64,000 nucleotides of DNA from Ridgeia piscesae (Eukaryota; Annelida; Polychaeta; Sabellida; Siboglinidae). Numbering within the stretch: position 1 is the stretch's first letter; each line of letters begins with the position of its first letter. Below the pieces are notes generated by a model, which was not told where the DNA came from, made no database searches, and saw nothing but the letters and a program-made list of their open reading frames with translations. Location of the stretch: positions 121,001 to 185,000 of the forward strand of contig JAODUO010000857.1 of NCBI GenBank assembly GCA_025642075.2, given 5' to 3'. Positions 51,598 through 64,000 of the stretch are shown one piece after another. The translations under genes were made by a program, and so were the position numbers.

Positions 51598-52892
51598 CAG
51601 TCAGTCAGTCAGTCAGTCAGTCAGTCAGTCAGTCAGTCAGTCAGTCAGTCAGTCAGTCAGTCAGTCAGTCAGTCAGTCAGTCAGTCAGTCAGTCAGTCAG
51701 TCAGTCAGTCAGTCAGTCAGTCAGTCAGTCAGTCAGTCAGTCAGTCAGTCAGTCAGTCAGTCAGTCAGTCAGTCAGTCGTCAGTCAGTCAGTCAGTCAGT
51801 CAGTCAGTCAGTCAGTCAGTCAGTCAGTCAGTCATAGTCAGTCAGTCAGTCAGTCAGTCAGTCAGTCAGTCAGTCAGTCAGTCAGTCAGTCAGTCAGTCA
51901 GTCAGTCAGTCAGTCAGTCAGTCAGTCAGTCAGTCAGTCAGTCAGTCCGTCCGTCCGTCCGTCGTCAGTCAGTCAGTCAGTCAGTCAGTCAGTCAGTCAG
52001 TCAGTCACTCAGTCACTCAGTCAGTCACTCAGTCACTCAGTCAGTCACTCAGTCACTCAGTCAGTCATTCAGTCATTCAGTCATTCAGTCATTCAGTCAT
52101 TCAGTCATTCAGTCATTCCGTCATTCCGTCATTCCGTCATTCCGTCATTCCGTCATTCGTCATTCCGTCATTCCGTCCGTCCGTCCGTCCGTCCGTCCGT
52201 CCGTCCGTCCGTCCGTCCGTCCGTCCGTCCGTCCGTCCGTCCGTCCGTCCGTCCGTCCGTCCGTCCGTCCGTCCGTCCGTCCGTCCGTCCGTCCGTCGTC
52301 CGTCCGTCCGTCGTCCGTCCGTCCGTCCTGTCCGTCCGTCCGTCCGTCCGTCGTCCGTCCGTCCGTCCGTCGTCGTCCGTCCGTCCGTCGTCGTCGTCCG
52401 TCCGTCCCGTCCGTCCGTCCGTCGTCCGTCCGTCCGTCCGTCCGTCCGTCCGTCCGTCCGTCCGTCCGTCCGTCCGTCCGTCCGTCCGTCGTCGTCCGTC
52501 CGTCCGTCCGTCCGTCCGTCCGTCGTCGTCCGTCCGTCCGTCCGTCCGTCCGTCCGTCCGTCCGTCCGTCCGTCCGTCCGTCCGTCCGTCCGTCCGTCCG
52601 TCCGTCCGTCCGTCCGTCCGTCCGTCCGTCCGTCCGTCCGTCCGTCCGTCCGTCCGTCCGTCCGTCCGTCCGTCCGTCCGTCCGTCCGTCCGTCCGTCCG
52701 TCCGTCCGTCCGTCCGTCCGTCGTCCGTCCGTCCGTCCGTCCGTCCGTCCGTCCGTCCGTCCGTCCGTCCGTCCGTCCGTCCGTCCGTCCGTCGTCCGTC
52801 GTCCGCCCGCCCGCCCGCCCGCCCGCCCGCCCGCCCGCCCGCCCGCCCGCCCGCCCGCCCGCCCGCCCGCCCGCCCGCCCGCCCGCCCGCCG
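51598..52892. repeat. 1.3-kb array: (CAGT)n to (CCGT)n to (CCGC)n
   Basis: Ordered domains, each differing by one base: CAGT (51598-51946 and beyond), CACT and CATT variants (52010-52170), CCGT (52176-52803), CCGC (52804-52892). The CCGT and CCGC parts are the inverse of the array at 47433-47755. All frames here are artefacts. Confidence 0.98.
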
Positions 52893-53579
52893 CCCAGCGA
52901 TGCAGGCGGTGCTTAATGAGTAAAAGCAGCGCATCGACTTAGTTTAAGTTGCTTAGATTATAAATCTACCATTAGCAAAATTTCTGAGTACAAACACAGC
53001 AGGAGAAGCAACACGCTGAGAAACGAAAGAGATACTTCCAGATTCCAAATGCAAATAAAATGTTCTGCGATGCGTGAGTTGGCAATGAAATGGCTGCACA
53101 ACACTGTGCAGAGTCTAGAGACCACACGATGGATAAATTCAACTGCAACCAAACGATGACAATGTTACCGTGGACTGCATACATCAAGACTGATTTGGAG
53201 CATAGATTATTTTTTGGAGTTCACTGAACGACGACGACTCTTGAAAGAAGATGTTATCCCCACTGAATTTGTCCACCGAAAGAAACCCCGATCTTTTACT
53301 GTCTTACCTAACCACGAAAAGGATCTGTTACAGCCGCCAAACGTTCCTTCACCTCGCCCGCTTTGCGTAGCTTTGTGATTACCGTAACGCCGGTATTGTG
53401 TCGTGATGTCGCTATACATAATTTGCTTCACAAACGTTAACTGAGCCCATAAACTAACTAATCTTACCCCGGCCTACACTGCTAATAATCGACGATTCGA
53501 CCCAATAACAATATTTCGGTAATCATAGAGCTACGCTTGTGCACCTTAACAATGATCTAGTTTTCTTGAAAGTTGTCAA

Positions 53580-54240
53580 TATCAAGCATGGAACACGTCA
53601 CGGTCAATGATGTGTCACCGGAAGTGTCAATGGTGTTAGGACGATGGATGATCGGATTTTTAAATCGCTCCTTATTTGTAAGAACGAAATCTGTTTATGG
53701 ATGGAACGTTTATGAGCGAAGTGTACAAGGACAACAACAAGCTGTCAACATTGCTCTCAGACTGTCCACATTTCACATGACCTGCCTCAGAACAACACCC
53801 TGAATCTTCTTGCCAAGAACCATATCCAAGATGGAGTCGCTTGCCCAGTGTCGTGAAGAAGATGTGTCCACCATTACTCAAACAATACGCAGGATGCCTT
53901 GGGCGGCCTTCGCATGGTTGCAGATGCCATAACAAAACCTCTGTTTGGTGGAGGCCAAAGGGAAGCGGAAGGGGAAGCTGGTCGTCCACGGACAACACAG
54001 ACCGCTCATGTGGAGACGGAACCGAGGAAATGAACCACAGATGGGGCACCATACAGCGACTCGACGGAGACAGGCAGATGTGGAGGAATGTTGTCGCTGC
54101 CAGACACACCAGAGGGCGTAACGGGCAGAAAGTACCCACATGTCGAAGTAAGTTTTTCAATATAATCTGTATTTTGAGCAATTCTCCTAGAACTAAGAGA
54201 ACTGACGAGACGTTCACGACTATAGAATACTACGTTGAAC
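53580..54240 (+). mobile_element. Possible decayed non-LTR retrotransposon 3' coding fragment
   Basis: The frame at 53841-54263 contains KGSGRGSWSS and then GDRQMWRNVVAARHTRG. This is like the GRP-basic and D-R-x-x-W-R-x-x-V region that ends many LINE ORF2 proteins. Neighbouring pieces need frame changes, so the copy is broken. No reverse transcriptase core or poly(A) tail is visible. The match rests on a short pattern only. Confidence 0.25.
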
Positions 54241-54556
54241 CACACTTTGCGGACCTCAACTAGCACACGTCATTGCGTCAACCACAAGTGACATTTCGAC
54301 ACTCCAGTAGGTAAAGGTTTTACACCAGTTTCTGAAACCTATCCTGCAGACGTCTGCGGTGTCTTTCTCTGATGATAATATTGTCAACACTATGACGTCA
54401 GAATATTGACCCGTTTGTTTAGTGATTGTTCTCTATGACAATGTCGCGTTTAAACTATTTTTTTCAATATTACTATTATTAATTATAGTTATTGTTTACG
54501 CGAAATCTTCAAGCGCCAAATACAGCCAAGGACACAACAGTCTTGTAATATATATA

Positions 54557-54562
54557 TTTATT
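54557..54562 (-). other. Candidate poly(A) signal of gene B
   Basis: AATAAA on the minus strand, 134 bases past the gene B stop codon; the first such hexamer downstream. Confidence 0.45.
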
Positions 54563-54657
54563 CGCTTCTCTTGTGTCATATGGTAGCAACGTTACATATA
54601 AAGGACAACTGACAACTTCCATTGGTCATTCTGAGAATAACAGATAACTCTCTTTAT

Positions 54658-54695
54658 CACGTGATAGCACCACGTGACACAACCACGTGGCATCA

Positions 54696-54702
<7 letters not shown>
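54658..54702. promoter_or_regulatory. Four CACGTG E-boxes at exact 13-bp spacing
   Basis: CACGTG starts at 54658, 54671, 54684 and 54697; the seven bases between them differ. The block overlaps the stop codon and start of the 3' untranslated region of gene B. E-boxes of this type bind bHLH-ZIP factors such as USF, MYC/MAX and TFE. Confidence 0.45.
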
Positions 54703-58611
<3,909 letters not shown>

Positions 58612-58621
<10 letters not shown>

Positions 58622-58657
58622 CTTCCCGGTCAGTGTCACGTGACGCCCGGTCACGTG
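58612..58657 (-). promoter_or_regulatory. Gene B core promoter region: two GTCACGTGAC sites and YY1-like start
   Basis: CACGTG at 58637-58642 and 58652-58657, each inside GTCACGTGACG and 15 bases apart. They lie 16-36 bases upstream of the ATG. AAGATGGCG overlaps the start codon and resembles a YY1 initiator site. The sequence upstream is CpG-rich. Confidence 0.4.
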
Positions 58658-60344
58658 ACGGCGATTGTTCTCGCCGCCGCGGTGCGCGCGCGGTAGCTTC
58701 CGGCGTATTGCTCTACATCCCTGTAGATACAGGCGAGGTCACTGCTCGAGACCCATAACAATGGAGGCGGGACATACATAAAGTGAAAGGTATATGTAGA
58801 CACAAAAATGATATCAAAATACCCATACGGTCTTCGGCATGGCCTTCAGGGTACTTCGGCACCTAGCGGCTTATGTGACGACTGCGACAAGCCTGTGCTA
58901 CTCTAGTTGGACTCACCTCTCACCGACGATTGGAACACAAGGAGACAATCCACACTAGTGTCATCGCCGAGCACCATAGACAGCTGAGACAGAGGCGGGC
59001 GAGGAGAGTGACCTTCGACTTACTGACGATGGGTCGGCCCCAAGCCTTGGTGTGATTCGGAGTAAGAAGTACATTAGATATCGCAGCCAGAACCCACGCT
59101 GTGTGGACTAACCAAGGTAGGACTCTAATACGTGTCACTCTGGTTCCCCGATCCAGTACCATTCCTCACCGCTGCCCAAATTCCTCACAAGCCCGAGTTT
59201 GCTCTTTAGAGTCGAGCTTACTGCTTAAAAAGAGTTGTTATGTTGGAACAAATCAGAGTTCTTAGTGACGTCCGCGATGGTCTCAAGCCAACTGGCTTAC
59301 AGTGTCATCTTTAAGCAGGTGTTATGCCAACTGGCTTACAGTGTCATCTTTAAGCAGGTGTTATGCCAACTGGCTTACAGTGTCATCTTTAAGCAGGTGT
59401 TATGCAAACTGGCGAATTATTAGTACATTGCTATGACATGCGCTAACACGTGTAGTGTCCTCTTTTGCATTTTGTTTAACTTCGGTGTCGGACTTCGGAA
59501 CATGTGTACACCAGACACATCCAACTGTTCCCGCTTTAGGCGCCACGGAAAACGTCAAATATTACCCAAATTTACTTCCAATTGGAGATAGCTAAATACA
59601 CTTCCACCCTCCCCCCAAAGTATTAGGTGTGACAGTTCCCCAAACAAGTCGTTCTCCAGATAAAACAACTGCATCCCTCTCTGAGGTTCTCCAGAAAGCT
59701 CAACGCCCCCCCCCCCGTGTCAGGCTCCCACAAATGTCAACTGCACCTTATGTTTGGGGCTCTCGGCTATCTAACCTCGCATTTACAACACATGCAAATG
59801 CGCCCCTTGACACTGAGTGACACCACACCGTTGCCCAAATACCCCATGGGATCTATGCCAGGGGAACTATTTTCCACCAGTGGAACAATACGTATGTATC
59901 TCACCTCAGCTAACGGCTCAGAACGTCGTCGTCGCAGAATATCTTAACTGCTTCACACGCCATTTTACACAAAATAGAAAACTTCGGTAAAGACAAGACA
60001 CAATGATGTATTAATTTGTATTTATTTTCGCGTTATGTTCACGTGCCGCTGAAAGTCTTTCTAAAACGTCGAGTCAACATGCACGATCATACACTAAAGT
60101 CCATCGTGATGACAATGTCGAAGCGAGCGGCGAAACCTGAATTAACGGTCAGCGGACGGAGCGTGGACTGACCACCACTAGAATGCCCCTTTCGCGATAA
60201 TATAACAATCCGCCTGGTCTTCGAACGCGCCATTTCTTCTTACATCTACGTTATCTCGAACGCGCCATCTCCGCGTCAGTTGTTGCGAACCAATGGGACG
60301 CCGTTGAAATGTCACGTGATACGTTCGGAACCGAGAGAGTACTG
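58658..60344. other. Intergenic between gene C and gene B
   Basis: Holds a 39-bp unit repeated three times (starting 59288, 59327 and 59366, to about 59413). GTCACGTGAT lies just past the gene C stop (60312-60321). No exon found. Confidence 0.5.
60021..60026 (-). other. Candidate poly(A) signal of gene C
   Basis: AATAAA on the minus strand about 320 bases past the gene C stop; no closer hexamer was seen. Confidence 0.35.
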
Positions 60345-60593
60345 CTATATATACGACTTAGGGGGATCCCATGCCCGCTTGTAGGGAGGATCCTCACAGC
60401 TGATGGGGAATCTGCTGGACCAGCAGGCCCGCGGCCGACAGACCGGGTAGGGTTTCTGGGCCAACAGGGGGCCGCACGAGTACTTGGGCTTCGGTTGCCA
60501 GGAGCACGGTTGGCAGGGCGCCCAGTAGGGGCGCTCCGTGTGCACCTTTGGTTCGGGCGGGTCGAACTGGGGCAGGTCGCGCTCGTCGTACGC
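60345..60593 (-). CDS. Gene C last exon
   Basis: Acceptor CTCCTGTTCGCAG (AG at 60595-60594), 82 codons from [10 protein letters not shown] to PPKSYI, then TAG. It is G/C-rich in third positions and has W/P/C-rich motifs ([12 protein letters not shown]). A very long threonine, histidine and proline frame running upstream of it is only the adjacent CCA repeat. Confidence 0.83.
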   Translation of the reverse strand, partial: AYDERDLPQFDPPEPKVHTERPYWAPCQPCSWQPKPKYSCGPLLAQKPYPVCRPRACWSSRFPISCEDPPYKRAWDPPKSYI

Positions 60594-63347
60594 CTGCGAA
60601 CAGGAGGCACGGGTAGCGGCTAACGACAGATGTACACACGTCGTATGATGATAATAATGGTGCTGGTGTGTTTGATAATTATATTGGCAATGGTTGTTGT
60701 TGCCCTGTTGTGATGGTGGTTTTGATGGTGGTGGTGGTGGTGGTGGTGGTGGTGGTGGTGGTGGTGGTGGTGGTGGTGGTGGTGGTGGTGGTGGTGGTGG
60801 TGGTGGTGGTGGTGGTGGTGGTGGTGGTGGTGGTGGTGGTGGTGGTGGTGGTGGTGGTGGTGGTGGTGGTGGTGGTGGTGGTGGTGGTGGTGGTGGTGGT
60901 GGTGGTGGTGGTGGTGGTGGTGGTGGTGGTGGTGGTGGTGGTGGTGGTGGTGGTGATGGTGGTGATGGTGGTGATGGTGGTGAGTGGTGGTGATGGTGGT
61001 GTGGTGGTGGTGGTGGTGGTGTGGTGGTGGTGGTGGTGGTGGTGGTGGTGGTGGTGGTGATGGTGGTGGTGGTGGTGGTGGTGGTGGTGATGATGGTGGT
61101 GGTGGTGGTGGTGGTGGTGATGGTGATGGTGGTGATGGTGGTGGTGGTGGTGGTGGTGGTGATGGTGGTGGTGGTGGTGGTGATGGTGGTGGTGGTGGTG
61201 GTGGTGGTGGTGGTGGTGATGGTGGTGGTGGTGGTGGTGGTGGTGGTGATGGTGATGGTGGTGTGGTGGTGGTGGTGGTGGTGGTGGTGGTGGTGGTGGT
61301 GGTGGTGGTGGTGGTGGTGGTGGTGGTGGTGGTGGTGGTGGTGGTGGGTAGTGGTGGTGGTGGTGGTGGTGGTGGTGGTGGTGGTGGTGGTGGTGGTGGT
61401 GGTGGTGGTGGTGGTGGTGGTGGTGGTGGTGGTGGTGGTGGTGATGGTGGTGGTGATGGTGGTGATGGTGGTGGTGGTGGTGGTGGTGGTGGTGGTGGTG
61501 GTGGTGGTGGTGGTGGTGGTGGGTGGTGGTGGTGTGTGGTGTGGTGGTGGTGGTGGTGGTGGTGGTGGTGTGGTGGTGGTGGTGGTGGTGGTGGTGTGGT
61601 GGTGGTGGTGGTGGTGGTGGTGGTGGTGGTGGTGGTGGTGGTGGTGGTGGTGGTGGTGGTGGTGGTGGTGGTGGTGGTGGTGGTGGTGGTGATGGTGTGG
61701 TGGTGGTGTGGTGTGTGGTGGTGGTGGTGGTGCGTGTGGTGGTGGTGGTGGTGGTGGTGGTGGTGGTGGTGTGGTGGTGGTGGTGGTGGTGGTGGTGGTG
61801 GTGGTGGTGGTGGTGGTGGTGGTGGTGGTGGTGGTGGTGTGGTGGTGGTGGTGGTGGTGGTGGTGGTGGTGGTGGTGGTGGTGGTGGTGGTGGTGGTGGT
61901 GGTGGTGGTGGTGTGGTGTGGTAGTGGTGGTGATGGTGGTGTGGTGGTGGTGGTGGTGGTGGTGGTGGTGGTGGTGGTGGTGGTGGTGTGGTGGTGGTGG
62001 TGGTGGTGGTGGTGGTGGTGGTGTGGTGGTGGTGGTGGTGGTGGTGGTGGTGGTGGTGGTGGTGGTGGTGGTGGTGGTGGTGGTGGTGGTGGTGGTGGTG
62101 GTGGTGGTGGTTGGTGGTGTGGTGGTGGTGGTGGTGGTGGTGGTGGTGGTGGTGGTGGTGGTGGTGGTGGTGGTGGTGGTGGTGGTGGTGGTGTGTGGTG
62201 GTGGTGGTGGTGGTGGTGGTGGATGGTGGTGGGGTGGTGGTGGTGGTGGTGGTGGTGGTGGGTGGTGGTGGTGGTGGTGGTGGTGGTGGTGGTGGTGGTG
62301 GTGGTGGTGGTTGTGGTGGTGGTGGTCGTCGTCGTGATTGTGCTGGTGGTGGTGGTGGAACATCATGGTAAGACTACTTTGTTATACTATGCCACAAGGT
62401 ATGACAAAACAATACCATTTATGATCAATACAGAAAGGTCACAAAATATACCAACACTGTCGTATGCCGTACTTTAGATATAACGTTGCAGTTATCAATT
62501 TCACTGTATTCCAACTCAAATCGTTTCTTCAAAGTGAATGGAACCGGTATAATACTAATAAAAATAGTAATAAATAAAAATATCAATACAGGTACAGGTA
62601 CAGGTACAGGTACAGGTACAGGTACAGGTACAGGTACAGGTACAGGTACAGGTACAGGTACAGGTACAGGTACAGGTACAGGTACAGGTACAGGTACAGG
62701 TACAGGTACAGGTACATGTACAGATACAGGTACAGGTACAGGTACAGGTACAGGTACAGGTACAGGTAAATATACAGGTATAAGTATAAATATAAGTACA
62801 AGTACAAGTACAAGTACAAGCACAAGCACAAGCACAAGCACAAGCACAAGCACAAGCACAAGCACAAGCACAAGCACAAGCACAAGCACAAGCACAAGCA
62901 CAAACACAAGCACAAGCACAAACACAAGCACAAGTACATATACAAAGATATTAATAAAAACACCAATAATATTACTAATAATAGACAAATACAATCATAC
63001 ACGTAATAACAATAACAATACAATAATAGTAATATTATAACTCATGTCGCGACTAAATCCTTGGAATCCGAGCTTAGAGGCGCGTCAACACAAAACGGTT
63101 GGTTGGTGGGAACACGTAGCTGTAGACACGGGCTTACGTCGACGGCGTGCATGACGACCCGGTAGTCGTGGATGCGAGGTCCGGGCGGCACACACGGGTC
63201 GGGCGGCGGGTCGAGCTGGAGGGGCGCGGGTACCGTGGGCGGGCCGGCGTGAGGCCTGTAGACGTAGGCGGACGGTCGGGCGAGGCCGTCCGGACAGGGG
63301 ATGCTTGGGGGGACGTACTGGCCCGGGCCCATGTTACGTCTGATCGT
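60345..63347 (-). CDS. Gene C: Pro/Cys-rich protein, last two exons
   Basis: Two phase-0 exons (70 + 82 codons) end at TAG (60347-60345). The 5' end lies beyond 64000 or in an exon I cannot see. Exon 1 of this pair has repeated P-P and C-x-P patterns ([14 protein letters not shown]). The last exon has six cysteines in 82 residues, including CQPC, and ends PPKSYI. Composition, phase-0 introns and the CxxC match genes A and B, so I treat the three as possible relatives; sequence identity is too low to prove it by eye. The intron between the exons holds a 1.6-kb TGG/CCA array and an ACAGGT/ACAAGC array. The family is not recognised. Confidence 0.8.
60711..62355. repeat. 1.6-kb (TGG)n trinucleotide array
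   Basis: Over 500 units with scattered TGA variants and about 20 single-base slips that shift frame. It gives false poly-G, poly-V, poly-W, poly-H, poly-P and poly-T frames. Intron of gene C, where the transcript reads CCA. Confidence 0.98.
62588..62935. repeat. (ACAGGT)n then (ACAAGT)n and (ACAAGC)n
   Basis: Hexamer array in gene C intron: ACAGGT to 62768, then ACAAGT, then ACAAGC. Each step is a single-base change. Confidence 0.96.
63138..63347 (-). CDS. Gene C penultimate exon
   Basis: Acceptor GTTGCACACAG (AG at 63349-63348), 70 codons from [10 protein letters not shown] to VVMHAVD, donor GTCGAC, then GTAAGC (GT at 63137-63136). An internal ATG (63332) is possible as a start, but the in-phase acceptor five codons earlier favours an upstream exon. 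Confidence 0.78.
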
Positions 63348-63349
63348 CT

Positions 63350-64000
63350 GTGTGCAACAGATACAAAATGTTGTTAGTCGTTAAACACCAGCAGTTGACA
63401 GAATAGTGGAGTATGTCGCCCGATTGGAATTAGAAATGACGAGATTAAGTCGCACGCGCGTAGTCTGAACACGAACTGAAATAGCTCTCTAGGTTATGCA
63501 TTTCCCGAAATTTATGTACAAAGATAACTCTATAATCTTGTATTTCAAAGCCATTTACCTTCAGTAGTCAAACTTAATGACAAACTAGAACGGGAATAAA
63601 ATGTACTTATAGCGGGAAATAGCTATAAAGTGGGGTATAGCTATAACAGAAAGACATCGTGATAACAGCCAAGTCTTTGTTCGTGAAGACGGTATTGATG
63701 TAGCGAGTATCCAATCACTAGGTCTGCTCGAAACAGTTTACACTTTGCTCTCTTCAATCGGGTTAAAATGAGAACATGTTGAACACGATTCAGGAACGAA
63801 TGCAGAAATAAAAAATTAACGGATGAAAGAATGTAACAGAAAATTAATGTGGAAATAAAGTCAAAGTGTGCCAAGGAAAAAGTCACAGGAAATAAAGTTA
63901 CAACATAATTTTTTTCCAACACTATAACACTAAACAGTAGGTTTGACCATTTTTATTTATAAAGCAACAGCAAAAATCTGTAGGTAAAGATGAATATTCC
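63350..64000. other. Upstream part of gene C, nothing seen
   Basis: Presumed intron. A 93-codon minus frame (63641-63922) lacks codon bias and splice context. No first exon identified. Confidence 0.35.

Noticed and set aside
51563..52942. Frames of 265-459 codons (SVSQ, SVRP and DGRT repeats)
   Set aside because: Pure tetranucleotide repeat translation, open in several frames because the unit has no stop.
53672..54217. 181-codon minus-strand frame
   Set aside because: Overlaps frames on the other strand with retrotransposon-like pattern; no recognisable domain on the minus strand.
60594..62477. Frames of up to 673 codons with poly-G, poly-V, poly-W or poly-T/H/P
   Set aside because: TGG/CCA repeat; only the terminal 82 codons on the minus strand (60345-60593) are a real exon.

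Overview
This is metazoan nuclear DNA: long introns with GT-AG boundaries, split genes with consistent reading phase, no operons, and very large microsatellite arrays. A CpG-depleted half beside a CpG-rich half resembles the mosaic methylation of invertebrate genomes. A THSD1-like receptor exon and the repeat load fit a marine lophotrochozoan such as a mollusc, but nothing in the window proves a taxon.

Layout. From 1 to about 17.37 kb the DNA is AT-rich and CpG-poor, with no convincing exon; it holds TA arrays, small tandem repeats and several complex blocks that could be regulatory. From 17.38 to 34.75 kb lies the 5' part of a minus-strand gene: a signal-peptide exon (34670-34751), a 16.3-kb repeat-filled intron, and a 984-bp exon (17377-18360) encoding three Ig-like segments, best read as a THSD1-like receptor; its remaining exons lie left of the window. 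From 35 to 41.5 kb is CpG-rich intergenic sequence with a 23-bp tandem array, a foldback element and CRE-type motifs.

From 42 to 63.4 kb there are three genes for proline-, cysteine- and tyrosine-rich proteins that I cannot assign to a named family. Gene A is on the plus strand (42045-49089, 4 exons, 561 aa). Gene B is on the minus strand (54696-58621, 4 exons, 265 aa). Gene C is on the minus strand (60345-63347, last 2 exons, at least 152 aa). I rebuilt them from splice sites. Every intron in all three is phase 0, none of the visible parts has a signal peptide or membrane segment, and each encodes a CxxC motif. Gene A has a 29-residue repeat. Nearby DNA carries CRE palindromes, an RFX-type X-box and GTCACGTGA E-boxes, including four CACGTG sites spaced exactly 13 bp apart. 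Together these suggest ciliary or sperm structural proteins; that is inference. This cluster is the best candidate for something undescribed.

Most of the remaining sequence is simple repeat, including several arrays over 1 kb long. Several are built from neighbouring domains whose unit differs by one base. The long open frames in these arrays (poly-CLSV, DGRT, SVRP, poly-G, poly-W, poly-T and similar) are artefacts and are not annotated as genes.
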